Below, in pieces: positions 25,954 to 34,405 of a DNA stretch of 64,000 bases. Source of the stretch: Polaromonas sp. AER18D-145 (lineage in GTDB: Bacteria; Pseudomonadota; Gammaproteobacteria; Burkholderiales; Burkholderiaceae_C); the NCBI RefSeq assembly GCF_002379095.1, contig NZ_NBZV01000003.1, positions 62,001 to 126,000 on the forward strand, given 5' to 3'. A model generated the notes under the pieces. That model had not been told where the DNA came from. It ran no database searches and saw only the letters and a program-made list of their open reading frames with translations. The stretch's first letter is position 1. Every line of letters begins with the position of its first letter. The translations under genes and the position numbers were made by a program.

Positions 25954-26910
25954 CTACAGGTCCAGCACCAGGGTTTTGCTTTTGGCGCGCGAGCAGCAGG
26001 GCGTGAACTGGTCGTTTTTTGCCTTCTCCTCGTCGGTGAAGTACATGTCGCGGTGGTCGGGCTCGCCCTCGAGCACACGGGTGATGCAGGTGCCGCAGAC
26101 GCCCTGTTCGCAGGAGGTGAGGATCTCGATGCCATGGTCTTTCAGCACCTGCACAACGTTCTGCGCCGCGCCCACGGTGTAGCTTTTGCCGGTGCTGGCG
26201 ATCTTCACCTCAAAGCCGGTGTCGCTTGCCGTGTCCTGCGGCGCCGCGCCGAAATACTCGAGGTGAATCTGCTCGCTGCGCCAGCCGCTGGCCTTGGCCG
26301 TGCTGACCACATGGTCGATGAAGCCGGCGGGGCCGCAGACATACAGCTGGTGTTCGGGGGTGGCGCCGGCCAGTGCGGCCGGCAGGTCCAGTTTCTGCCC
26401 GGCCGGCCCCGCGTCGAAGTGGAAAAACACCTTGTCGGCAAAGGCCGAACTGCTGATCTCCTGGCGGAAGGCGGTGCGTTCGGCCGAGCGGGTGCAGTAG
26501 TGCAGGGTGAAATCAGCGTGGATGGCCGCCAGCCGCTGCGCCATGCACAGCAGCGGCGTCACGCCGATGCCGCCGGCCAGCAGCAGCGTGCGCGGTGCGT
26601 GCTGCAGCGGAAAGTGGTTTTTCGGCGCGCTGATGCGGATCACGTCGCCCTCGTTCACGGCCTCGTGCATGGCGACGGAGCCGCCGCGCGACGCCGGGTC
26701 GCGCAGCACGGCGATGCGGTAGCGGTGCTGCTCGATGGCGTCGTTGCACAACGAGTACTGGCGCGTCAGCCCGCCGGGAATCTGCACATCGACATGGGAG
26801 CCGGCGCTGAAGGCCGGCAGCGGCGCACCGTCGGCGCGGGCCAGCTCGAAGCTGGTGATGCCCTCGGCTTCCAGGGTTTTGCGGATGACCTTGACTTCAA
26901 GACTGTCCAT
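25954..26910 (-). CDS. vanB: Vanillate O-demethylase reductase subunit
   Basis: 318 aa of the phthalate dioxygenase reductase family. In order: an FMN-binding barrel (about 1-100, RQYSLCND), an NAD-binding domain (LLLAGGIGVTPLLCM, about 108-122, and VCGPAGFID), and a C-terminal plant-type [2Fe-2S] ferredoxin with SCEQGVCGTC and a distal Cys in TPCCSR. It passes electrons from NADH to VanA. It starts 2 bases after the vanA stop (26913), so the two subunits are tightly coupled. Confidence 0.93.
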   Translation of the reverse strand: MDSLEVKVIRKTLEAEGITSFELARADGAPLPAFSAGSHVDVQIPGGLTRQYSLCNDAIEQHRYRIAVLRDPASRGGSVAMHEAVNEGDVIRISAPKNHFPLQHAPRTLLLAGGIGVTPLLCMAQRLAAIHADFTLHYCTRSAERTAFRQEISSSAFADKVFFHFDAGPAGQKLDLPAALAGATPEHQLYVCGPAGFIDHVVSTAKASGWRSEQIHLEYFGAAPQDTASDTGFEVKIASTGKSYTVGAAQNVVQVLKDHGIEILTSCEQGVCGTCITRVLEGEPDHRDMYFTDEEKAKNDQFTPCCSRAKSKTLVLDL

Positions 26911-26912
26911 GG

Positions 26913-27980
26913 TCAGGCGGCCTGCTGCTGGGCTGGGGCTGCGGCGGGGGCCGGCGCCTGTTCCTGCGCAATCAGGCGGTCGATGATGCGGCGCGACTGC
27001 ACGCCGCCGGCGTCGATGTTGAGCATCAGCAGCTTGCGTTGCGGGAACAGCGTGAGGTTGCGCTGCTGTGCCTCCAGCACCGCGGTGTCTTCGGCAAACA
27101 CCTTGCCCTGGCCCTCGCGGATCTGTGCGGTGAGCGCCTTGTCTTTCGGGTTGAAGTTGCGCGCCATGCCCCAGAAATACCACATCGAGGTTTCGGTTTC
27201 GGGCGTGATGAAGTCCACCACGATGCTACTGACCTTGTCTTTCGGGTCGGCGTGGTAGCCGCCCTTGCCGGCGTGGGCCACGCCGACTTCGATCAGGACG
27301 TGGCTGGGCGGCGTGAAGCGGCAGACCTGCCAGCGGTCCACCGGCACGTCGTCGGCCAGGTTGTTGGCGCGCAGGTTGGCGCGCCAGAAGGGCGGTGCCA
27401 TCACGTTTTCCATGAAGCGGCTGGTCACCACGCTCTCGCCCTCGGTCTTGGTGGTGACGGGGGTTTCGTCGATTTCCTTCTGGCCGATGCTGGTGGTGTG
27501 CACATAGGTCTCATGCGTCAGGTCCATCAGGTTGTCGATCATCAGGCGGTAGTCGCAGTGGATGTGGTACAGGCCGCCGCCATAGGCCCACTCGGGGTTG
27601 TTGGCCCAGTCGAGGTGGGGGATCTTGCTTTCATCGGCCAGTTTTTCGTCACCGGTCCAAACCCAGATGAAGCCGTGGCGCTCCACCACCGGGAAACTGC
27701 GGTTGCGCGGGAAACCCTGCACGCGTTGGCCGGGCATGGAGGCCACCTTGCCGTCGCATTCCATCACCAGCCCGTGGTAGCCGCAGACCAGTTTGCCTTC
27801 GCAGACGATTCCCAGCGACAGGGCCGCGCCGCGGTGCGGGCAGAAATCGTCCATCGCGGCGACCTTGCCTTCGGGGCCGCGGTAAAAAACAATTCTCTCG
27901 CCGCAGATCTGCCGGCCCAGCGGCTTGTCGTCGATTTCGGCGGGAGTGCAGGCAACATACCAGGTGTTTTTGGGAAACAT
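26913..27980 (-). CDS. vanA: Vanillate O-demethylase oxygenase subunit (Rieske type)
   Basis: 355 aa. Converts vanillate to protocatechuate and formaldehyde. The Rieske centre is complete (C47-P-H49 and C66-x2-H69 in CPHRGA and CGYHG). The mononuclear iron motif NLMDLTHETYVH gives H156 and H161. The start MFPKNTWYVACTPAEI and the whole length closely match remembered Pseudomonas VanA. The last 15 residues are Ala/Pro/Gln-rich (AQEQAPAPAAAPAQQQAA region) and look like a tail added to the core. It is divergent from vanR. Confidence 0.95.
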   Translation of the reverse strand: MFPKNTWYVACTPAEIDDKPLGRQICGERIVFYRGPEGKVAAMDDFCPHRGAALSLGIVCEGKLVCGYHGLVMECDGKVASMPGQRVQGFPRNRSFPVVERHGFIWVWTGDEKLADESKIPHLDWANNPEWAYGGGLYHIHCDYRLMIDNLMDLTHETYVHTTSIGQKEIDETPVTTKTEGESVVTSRFMENVMAPPFWRANLRANNLADDVPVDRWQVCRFTPPSHVLIEVGVAHAGKGGYHADPKDKVSSIVVDFITPETETSMWYFWGMARNFNPKDKALTAQIREGQGKVFAEDTAVLEAQQRNLTLFPQRKLLMLNIDAGGVQSRRIIDRLIAQEQAPAPAAAPAQQQAA

Positions 27981-28103
27981 GACGCTTGTCCGGAAGGAAG
28001 AGGGGTGGAGGGCAGGGAAGGGGGTGGAGATGTTTTTGGCGATGCTGTCCGCCTGGATCGGCTGGACATCTCAAGCGGCGATTATGCAAAAAAATGAATT
28101 TGT

Positions 28104-28111
28104 TGTATACA
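28104..28111. promoter_or_regulatory. Candidate VanR operator 1 over the vanA promoter
   Basis: Perfect palindrome TGTATACA. On the minus strand it overlaps a -10-like TATACA (28104-28109) that lies 16 bases from a -35-like TTGCTA (28126-28131). A regulator bound here would block vanAB transcription. Confidence 0.6.
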
Positions 28112-28176
28112 TTGGACTTGAAATTTAGCAAAATTCGCGTTCAATAGCCTGAAAATTGGCCTTAGTAGGCGCTGAC

Positions 28177-28184
28177 TGTATACA
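28177..28184. promoter_or_regulatory. Candidate VanR operator 2 before vanR
   Basis: A second perfect TGTATACA, 73 bases (about seven helical turns) from the first and 12 bases before the vanR ATG. The identical palindromes suggest cooperative binding of a GntR dimer pair and autoregulation. The gap between them has no other obvious feature. Confidence 0.6.
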
Positions 28185-28196
28185 TCAAGAGTTCCA

Positions 28197-28967
28197 ATGA
28201 ACGACAAAACCATTTCCCTGGCCGCCGCCGAAGCGCAGGAGCCGGGTGCCTCCCAGACCGTCAAGGCGCAGCTGCGGCTGCGCGAAATGATTCTGGCCGG
28301 CGAGCTGCCCGGCGGCGCGCGTATTGCCGAGCTGGCCATTGTTGAAAAGCTCGGGGTGTCGCGCACGCCGATTCGCGCCGCGCTGATGCGGCTGGAGCAG
28401 GAGGGCCTGCTGGAAGGGCTGGTCAACGGCGGTTATGCCGTCCGCACGTTTTCGGAGCGCGATGTGTCCGAGGCGATTGAACTGCGCGGCACGCTCGAAG
28501 GGCTGTCAGCGCGGCTGGCGGCCGAACGCGGGGTGGCCGCCGCGGTGCTGGCCGAGGCGCGCGCCTGTCTCGGGCAGATCGACGGCGTGCTGAGCCAGCC
28601 GGCCCTGGACGACGAGTCTTTCCTGCGTTACGTCACGCTGAACCAGCGCTTTCACAACCTGCTCAGCGAGATGGCCGGCAGCACGGTGATCACGCGTGAA
28701 CTCGAGCGCGTCGTGAACCTGCCGTTTGCCTCACCCTCGGGCTTTGTCGTGGCGCAGGCCAACTCGCCGCAGGCGCGTGACATGCTGATCGTGGCGCAGG
28801 ACCAGCACCGCCAGGTGCTGGACGCCATCGAGCGGCGCGAAGGCGCACGCGCCGAAGCCATCATGCGCGAGCACTCGCGCATCGCCCAGCGCAACCTGCT
28901 GGCGGCCATGCAAAGCCAGGACCTGGAGCGCATGCCCGGTGTGCGGCTGATCCGCAAGCGCGGCTGA
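28197..28967 (+). CDS. vanR: GntR/FadR-family regulator of vanillate genes
   Basis: 256 aa. The N-terminal winged HTH (about 18-85) has LREMILAGELPGGARIAE and KLGVSRTPIRAALMRLEQEG. The C-terminal FCD effector domain (about 100-235) has helical metal/effector-site residues in VTLNQRFHNLLSEMAGS. It is divergent from vanA, the standard arrangement for VanR, which releases its operator when vanillate is present. No clear Shine-Dalgarno precedes ATG 28197. Confidence 0.88.
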   Translation: MNDKTISLAAAEAQEPGASQTVKAQLRLREMILAGELPGGARIAELAIVEKLGVSRTPIRAALMRLEQEGLLEGLVNGGYAVRTFSERDVSEAIELRGTLEGLSARLAAERGVAAAVLAEARACLGQIDGVLSQPALDDESFLRYVTLNQRFHNLLSEMAGSTVITRELERVVNLPFASPSGFVVAQANSPQARDMLIVAQDQHRQVLDAIERREGARAEAIMREHSRIAQRNLLAAMQSQDLERMPGVRLIRKRG

Positions 28968-28995
28968 GGGCCCGCGCCTGCGCCCAGCCGCAAGC

Positions 28996-30132
28996 TCAGT
29001 AGCGCAGCTTGCCGTCGCTGCCGATGACGCCGATGTCGACGAAATTGCTGCCGACATTGCTTTTGCTGAAGTCGACGCGGAAGCCGCCGAAGTCCAGCTC
29101 ACCCATGGTTTTCAGGGTTTTGGCCAGGCCCGCTGCGGTCGGCTCTTTTTCGGTATTGCGCTTCAGGGCCTCGCCCACGGTCCGGGCGGAGAGGTAGCCC
29201 TCCAGGTGGAAGGAGGTGTATTCCTTCAGGTCGGGGAAGGCGGCTTTCATCGCGGCCTGGAAGTCGCGGTGCACCGGCAGCGTGCGGCCGTTCGGGTTGG
29301 GATAGGTTTGTGCAATGCCCACGCCGCGCGCACCTTCGACGCCGGCGAGCTTGACGATCAGCCCCGCCGGCACATAGGACAGCACGAAGATCGATTGCGA
29401 GACGCCCGCCTTGCGCAGCGCGGCCACGCCGTCGGCCATGAAGCGCGGCGCACCCAGCACCAGCACGCCCTGGCCACCGAGTGCGCCTATCTGCTTGCTG
29501 GCTGCGGCGAGTGCCGGCGCGTCGGTGGCGGATTTCACACCCTTGAGCTCCAGACCGCTGGCCTTGCCGGCCGCTTCCTGCGCCACCGCCATGCCCGAAG
29601 TGCCTATCGGCAGGTCCTGGTAAAGCACCGACAGCTTTGTCATGCCGATGGTGCGCGAGTGGTGGACCATTTTTTCGATCTGCTGCTTGTCGCCGGCGCG
29701 GATGTGGAACAGCCTGGGATGGCCGGGCGCACGGAAGCTCTCCGCACCGGGAATGGCGTTCATGATCACAACGTCGGTCTGGTCCAGCAGTTTGTCGTCG
29801 AGCAGGCGTTTGAGCGCGTTGGAGCCGATCGGCGAGAGCAGGGCGACCGGTTTTTTGTCCATGGCCTTGCCGAGCTGCTCGACGAAACCGTCGGCCGAAT
29901 AACGGTCGTCGAGTTCGAAGAAACTGATCTTGCGGCCGCGCACGCCCTGCTTGTTGGCTTCGTTCACATAGGCCTTGATGCCCTGGTTGATTTCCGGTGC
30001 GTCGGGCACCGGAATCACGGTGAACGGGCCGATCTGGCCCAGAACAATGTCCGCGCTGTGCGCGGGCGCTGCCGCCAGGGCGGCCATGGTGAGAAGCGCA
30101 GCGAGCCAGGCCTGCGAAAGACGACGGGTCAT
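28996..30132 (-). CDS. ABC transporter substrate-binding protein, LivK type (type 1 periplasmic fold)
   Basis: 378 aa with signal peptide 1-26 (APAHSADIV). The Leu/Ile/Val-receptor fold is seen in GIKAYVNEANKQGVRGRKI and the hinge region. Such receptors in aromatic clusters often bind benzoate-like acids. It is oriented toward vanR (convergent) and is the reverse of the second receptor at 30402. GGGAG precedes ATG 30132; ATG 30156 upstream is possible. It probably works with the single livHMGF set downstream. Confidence 0.85.
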   Translation of the reverse strand: MTRRLSQAWLAALLTMAALAAAPAHSADIVLGQIGPFTVIPVPDAPEINQGIKAYVNEANKQGVRGRKISFFELDDRYSADGFVEQLGKAMDKKPVALLSPIGSNALKRLLDDKLLDQTDVVIMNAIPGAESFRAPGHPRLFHIRAGDKQQIEKMVHHSRTIGMTKLSVLYQDLPIGTSGMAVAQEAAGKASGLELKGVKSATDAPALAAASKQIGALGGQGVLVLGAPRFMADGVAALRKAGVSQSIFVLSYVPAGLIVKLAGVEGARGVGIAQTYPNPNGRTLPVHRDFQAAMKAAFPDLKEYTSFHLEGYLSARTVGEALKRNTEKEPTAAGLAKTLKTMGELDFGGFRVDFSKSNVGSNFVDIGVIGSDGKLRY

Positions 30133-30401
30133 TAAAACTCCCTTGTGGTAGATCATGAGAAGGTTTCGTTTGATAACGATTTGATGAGTATATTTGTCCG
30201 GCAGGCCGTCCGTGGCGTGCCGCATGCGCGATGCGCCGCGCTATCGTCGGCGCGTTGCCGGGCGGGGTGGTGCAGCGCGTTCTCGATATGCATATTTGCT
30301 ATAACTGCAAGGCTGAAATCCATCTTGCGCATCTGCCCGCAGCGGGGGATAGTCGCGGGTGACCTGTTGAACGTCCCCTTTTTGAACCCTCTGGAGAGAC
30401 C
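30133..30401. promoter_or_regulatory. Divergent promoter region between two LivK-type receptor genes
   Basis: About 270 bases without a gene. It contains the 10-base palindrome ATATGCATAT (30286-30295) followed by TATAAC (about 30299-30304), a possible operator and -10 element for the rightward Liv operon. The core TATGCATA is the same as at 23212 but this may be chance. Confidence 0.35.
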
Positions 30402-31574
30402 ATGCAAAAACGAATCTTTCTCGGCACCATCGCCCTGGCCGTCGCCACACTGGCCGCCGGCGGCGCTGTGGCGCAGACCAACACCTTCAAGATCGGCCTG
30501 ATTCTTCCCATGACCGGTCCTTTCGCCTCGACCGGGCGCCAGATCGAAGCGGCGGCCAAGCTCTACATGGCGCAAAACGGCGACAACGTGGCCGGCAGGA
30601 AGATCGAGCTGATCATCAAGGACGACACCGGCACGCCCGACGTGACCAAGCGCCTGGCGCAGGAGATGATCGTCAACGACAAGGTCAACGTGCTGGCCGG
30701 TTTCGGCCTGACGCCGCTGGCTTTTGCCACCGCGCCGCTGGCCACGCAGTCCAAGACACCGATGGTGGTGATGGCGGCGGCCACGTCCAGCATCACGCAG
30801 GCGTCGCCCTACATCGTGCGCAGCAGCTTCACCTTGCCGCAGGTCACCGTCGGCATTGCCGACTGGGCGCCGAAAAACGGCATCAAGAAGGTGGTGAGCC
30901 TGGTCTCCGACTACGGCCCGGGCATTGACGCCGAGCGCACCTTCAAGGACCGCTTCACCTTCAACGGCGGCACCGTGGTCGAGGCCGTGCGGGTGCCGCT
31001 GCGCAACCCGGACTTCGCTCCCTTCCTGCAGAAAGTGCGCGACGCCAAGCCCGACGCGGTGTTTGCCTTTGTGCCGTCGGGCGCGGGCTCGGCGCTGATG
31101 AAGCAGTTCGCCGAACGCGGCCTCGACAAGGTCGGCATCAAGCTGATTGCCACCGGCGACGTGACCGATGACGACATCCTGAACGACATGGGCGAAGTCG
31201 CGGTGGGCGTGGTGACCTCGCACCATTACTCGGCGGCACACAAGTCGGCGCTGAACCAGAAGTTTGTGGACGCCTTCAGCAAGGCCAACAAGGGCCTGCG
31301 CCCCAACTTCATGGCCGTCGGCGGTTACGACGGCATGCGCGTGATCTACGAAGCCCTGAAAACCACCAAGGGCAAAGGCGACGGCGAGGCCTTGCTGGGC
31401 GCCATGAAGGGCCAGGTCTTCGAGAGCCCGCGCGGCCCGGTGTTCATCGACGCGCAGACCCGCGACATCGTGCAGAACGTCTACATCCGCAAGGTCGAAA
31501 AAGTCGGCGGCCAGCTCTACAACGTCGAGTTCGAAACGATCAAGGACGTGAAAGACCCGGGCAAGACGAAATAG
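30402..31574 (+). CDS. livK: ABC transporter substrate-binding protein, LivK type (probable aromatic acid receptor)
   Basis: 390 aa. Signal peptide 1-24 (GGAVAQT), then the receptor core KIGLILPMTGPFASTGRQIE and the DDTGTPDVTKRLAQEMI block. It resembles receptors for aromatic acids in beta-proteobacterial clusters. It heads the livHMGF operon, with the permease starting 139 bases later. CTGGAGAGACC precedes the ATG. Import of vanillate or protocatechuate is inferred from position between van and pmd genes. Confidence 0.88.
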   Translation: MQKRIFLGTIALAVATLAAGGAVAQTNTFKIGLILPMTGPFASTGRQIEAAAKLYMAQNGDNVAGRKIELIIKDDTGTPDVTKRLAQEMIVNDKVNVLAGFGLTPLAFATAPLATQSKTPMVVMAAATSSITQASPYIVRSSFTLPQVTVGIADWAPKNGIKKVVSLVSDYGPGIDAERTFKDRFTFNGGTVVEAVRVPLRNPDFAPFLQKVRDAKPDAVFAFVPSGAGSALMKQFAERGLDKVGIKLIATGDVTDDDILNDMGEVAVGVVTSHHYSAAHKSALNQKFVDAFSKANKGLRPNFMAVGGYDGMRVIYEALKTTKGKGDGEALLGAMKGQVFESPRGPVFIDAQTRDIVQNVYIRKVEKVGGQLYNVEFETIKDVKDPGKTK

Positions 31575-31587
31575 TGGCACACCCCCA

Positions 31588-31665
31588 TCCAGGCTCACTG
31601 CGTGTAGCCTGTTTCCCCCTTGCAGGGAGCAACGCCTGCGGCCCGGCAAAGCCGGTTCCGCGGCG
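31588..31665. repeat. GC-rich dispersed element, copy A
   Basis: GGCTCACTGCGTGTAGCC and GCCTGCGGCCCGGCAAAGCC with a following GGTTCCGCGG match parts of the elements at the right end of the window. It fills the livK-livH gap. Confidence 0.65.
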
Positions 31666-31713
31666 TTCCTGGAATGGCCTCCTTCAAGCAGCTTCTGACT
31701 ATCCGGCCAAAAC

Positions 31714-32586
31714 ATGTTGACCATTCTTTTCGACGGCATCGCCTACGGCATGCTGCTGTTTGTGCTCGCGGTCGGCTTGGCGGTCACCATGGGCCTGATG
31801 AATTTCATCAACCTCGCGCATGGCGCGTTTGCCATGGTAGGCGGCTACATCACGGTGCTGCTGATGCAGCGCCTGGGTGTGCCTTTCCTGCTGTGCCTGC
31901 CGCTGGCTTTCCTGGGCGCCGCGCTGCTGGGCGGGCTGCTGGAACGCACGCTGTACCGGCCCATGTATGCCAAGCCCCACCTGGACCAGGTGCTGTTTTC
32001 CATCGGCCTGACCTTCATGGCCGTGGCCAGCATGGACTACTTCATGGGTTCGACCCAGCAGATCATCCAGCTGCCCGACTGGCTGCGCGGCCGCACCGAG
32101 CTTGGCAGCGGCGCCTGGGTGCTGGGCATGGGGCACTACCGGCTGTTCATCATCGCCGTGTGTGCGGCGCTGACGGTTGCGCTGCAGTACGTGCTGGCGC
32201 GTACCCGTTTCGGCAGCCGCCTGCGCGCCTCGGTCGACGATCAGCGTGTGGCCGCCGGTCTGGGCATCAATGTCAATGTGGTGTTTCTCTCCACCTTTGC
32301 CGTCGGCTCGGGCCTGGCCGGCCTGGGCGGCGCGCTGGGCGCCGAAGTGCTGGGGCTGGACCCGACCTTTCCGCTGAAATTCATGATTTACTTTTTGATC
32401 GTGGTCGCCGTCGGCGGCACCTCGTCCATCACCGGGCCGCTGCTGGCGGCGCTGCTGCTGGGCATTGCCGACGTGGCGGGCAAGTACTACATGCCCAAGC
32501 TCGGCGCCTTCATCGTCTACAGCCTGATGATCGTCATCCTGATCTGGCGTCCGCAAGGTCTGTTTGTGCGCAAGGGGGGCAAGTGA
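31714..32586 (+). CDS. livH: Branched-chain/aromatic acid ABC transporter permease LivH
   Basis: 290 aa with about eight hydrophobic segments and the LivH signatures GLMNFINLAHGAF and GVPFLLCLPLAF near the start and RASVDDQRVAAGLGIN in the EAA loop. It is the first membrane subunit of the Liv operon. Its TGA overlaps the livM start (TGATG at 32584-32588). Confidence 0.92.
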   Translation: MLTILFDGIAYGMLLFVLAVGLAVTMGLMNFINLAHGAFAMVGGYITVLLMQRLGVPFLLCLPLAFLGAALLGGLLERTLYRPMYAKPHLDQVLFSIGLTFMAVASMDYFMGSTQQIIQLPDWLRGRTELGSGAWVLGMGHYRLFIIAVCAALTVALQYVLARTRFGSRLRASVDDQRVAAGLGINVNVVFLSTFAVGSGLAGLGGALGAEVLGLDPTFPLKFMIYFLIVVAVGGTSSITGPLLAALLLGIADVAGKYYMPKLGAFIVYSLMIVILIWRPQGLFVRKGGK

Positions 32587-33557
32587 TGAGCAACGCGACC
32601 CAAAAATCCCTGCTTCACAGCTCGCGCCTCAAGCCCTGGGAGCCGGTGCTGTGGCTGCTGGCCTTTGCCTCGCCGCTGCTGCTGTCCAGCCACGCGCTGA
32701 TCATCAACGAGATCGCCATCGTGGCGCTGTTTGCCATTTCGCTGGACCTGATCCTGGGCTACACCGGCATCGTTTCGCTGGGGCATGCGGCATTTTTCGG
32801 CATGGGCGCCTATGCGGCGGCGCTGTTCGCCAAACACGTGATGCCCGATCCGCTGGTCGGCCTGGCCTTTGCGATCGGCGTCTCGACCCTGCTGGGGGCG
32901 ATCTGCAGCCTGACCATCATGCGTGGCAGCGACCTGACGCGGCTGATGGTCACGCTGGGCATGGGCCTGATCCTGATGGAGCTGGCGAACCGGCTGGACT
33001 GGCTGACCGGCGGTGCCGACGGCCTGCAGGGTGTGCTCATGGGGCCGCTGCTCGGCACCTTCGAGTTCGACCTGTCCGGCCGCACCGCAGCGTATTACTC
33101 GCTGTGCATCGGCCTGGTGTTTTTTGTGCTGGCCCGGCGCCTGGTGCATTCACCGTTCGGCGCCACGCTGATGGCGATTCGGGACAACCGCCTGCGCGCC
33201 ATGGCCATCGGCATTCCGGTGCATTCGCGGCTGGCGCTGGTCTACACGGTGTCGGCCGGGGTGGCCGGTGCGGCGGGGGCCTTGCTGGCGCAGACCACCG
33301 GTTTTGCCTCGCTCGACGTGTTCGACTTTCACCGCTCGGCCGACGTGATGCTGGTGCTGGTGGTCGGCGGTGTCGGCTGGCTCTATGGCGGCATTGTCGG
33401 CGCGGTGGTGTTCAAGCTGATGCAGGACACCTTGTCGAGCATCACGCCGCAATACTGGACCTTCTGGATCGGCCTGTTCCTGGTGGTGCTGGTGCTGGTT
33501 GGGCGCGAGCGCCTGCTGCGGCCCTGGACCTGGTTCAGGAAGCGGGGCGGCGCATGA
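32586..33557 (+). CDS. livM: Branched-chain/aromatic acid ABC transporter permease LivM
   Basis: 323 aa with about ten membrane segments. It has the LivM pattern FAISLDLILGYTGIVSLGHA and the cytoplasmic loop MAIRDNRLRAMAIGI. The start overlaps the livH stop by one base, and the stop overlaps the livG start (ATGA at 33554-33557), so the subunits are translationally coupled. Confidence 0.92.
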   Translation: MSNATQKSLLHSSRLKPWEPVLWLLAFASPLLLSSHALIINEIAIVALFAISLDLILGYTGIVSLGHAAFFGMGAYAAALFAKHVMPDPLVGLAFAIGVSTLLGAICSLTIMRGSDLTRLMVTLGMGLILMELANRLDWLTGGADGLQGVLMGPLLGTFEFDLSGRTAAYYSLCIGLVFFVLARRLVHSPFGATLMAIRDNRLRAMAIGIPVHSRLALVYTVSAGVAGAAGALLAQTTGFASLDVFDFHRSADVMLVLVVGGVGWLYGGIVGAVVFKLMQDTLSSITPQYWTFWIGLFLVVLVLVGRERLLRPWTWFRKRGGA

Positions 33558-34405
33558 CACAGACCGTGCTTCAGGCCAGCGGCCTGGTGATGCGTTTTGG
33601 CGGCATCACGGCGACCAACAACGTTACGCTGAACCTGCAAAAAGGCGCGCGCCACGCGCTGATCGGCCCGAACGGGGCCGGCAAGACCACGCTGATCAAT
33701 TTGCTGACGGGGGTGCTGCAGCCGACCGAGGGGCGCATCACCCTGCTTGGCGAAGACATCACTCAACTGGCGCCGCACCAGCGCGTGCAGCGCGGCATGG
33801 TGCGCACCTTCCAGATCAACCAGCTGTTCGACTCCCTGACGCCGCTGCAGACGCTGGCGCTGACGGTGTCGCAACACCAGGGCCTGGGCCTGCGCTGGTG
33901 GCAGGCGCTGGGTCGCAACGCCGCGGTGAGCGAGCGCTGCGCGCAACTGCTGGAGCAGTTTCACCTGACCGAGATGAGGGACCAGCCGACCCGCGTGCTG
34001 GCCTACGGCAAACGCCGGCTGCTGGAAATTGCGATTGCGCTGGCCTGCGAGCCGCGCGTGCTGCTGCTCGACGAGCCGGTGGCTGGTGTACCGGCCGGCG
34101 AACGCGAGGAGCTGCTGCAAACCGTGGCGGCCCTGCCGGCCGACGTGTCGGTGCTGCTGATCGAACACGACATGGACCTGGTGTTCAGCTTTGCCACACG
34201 CATGACGGTGCTGGTCAACGGCACGGTGCTGACCGAAGGTGACCCGGACCAGATTGCCAATGATCCCGAAGTCAAGGCGGTCTATCTGGGCCATGGCGAG
34301 GAAGCGGGAGATCGCGACGCCGGGCCGCCCCAAGGCGCGAACGCCCCCTCGGGGGGCAGCGCAACGGCGCCAGCCGAAAGCGTGGGGGCACATCCGCATG
34401 ACTGA
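33554..34405 (+). CDS. livG: ABC transporter ATP-binding protein LivG, with a repeat-derived C-terminal tail
   Basis: 283 aa. Walker A GPNGAGKTT, Q-loop TFQINQLF, Walker B LLLDEPVAG and switch His in IEHDMD are intact. The usual ABC signature is replaced by VLAYGKRRLLEIA, normal for LivG. The family normally ends near VYLGHGEE. Here about 30 more residues (RDAGPPQGANAPSGG onward) are encoded by dispersed element copy B. The end overlaps livF by 8 bases. Confidence 0.92.
   Translation: MTQTVLQASGLVMRFGGITATNNVTLNLQKGARHALIGPNGAGKTTLINLLTGVLQPTEGRITLLGEDITQLAPHQRVQRGMVRTFQINQLFDSLTPLQTLALTVSQHQGLGLRWWQALGRNAAVSERCAQLLEQFHLTEMRDQPTRVLAYGKRRLLEIAIALACEPRVLLLDEPVAGVPAGEREELLQTVAALPADVSVLLIEHDMDLVFSFATRMTVLVNGTVLTEGDPDQIANDPEVKAVYLGHGEEAGDRDAGPPQGANAPSGGSATAPAESVGAHPHD
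34322..34390. repeat. GC-rich dispersed element, copy B, inside the end of livG
   Basis: GGGCCGCCCCAAG, CCCCTCGGGGGGCAGCGCA and AGCGTGGGGGC occur in this order here. On the opposite strand they occur at 63661-63732. The element is read as the LivG C-terminus and reaches to 8 bases before the livF start. Confidence 0.8.
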
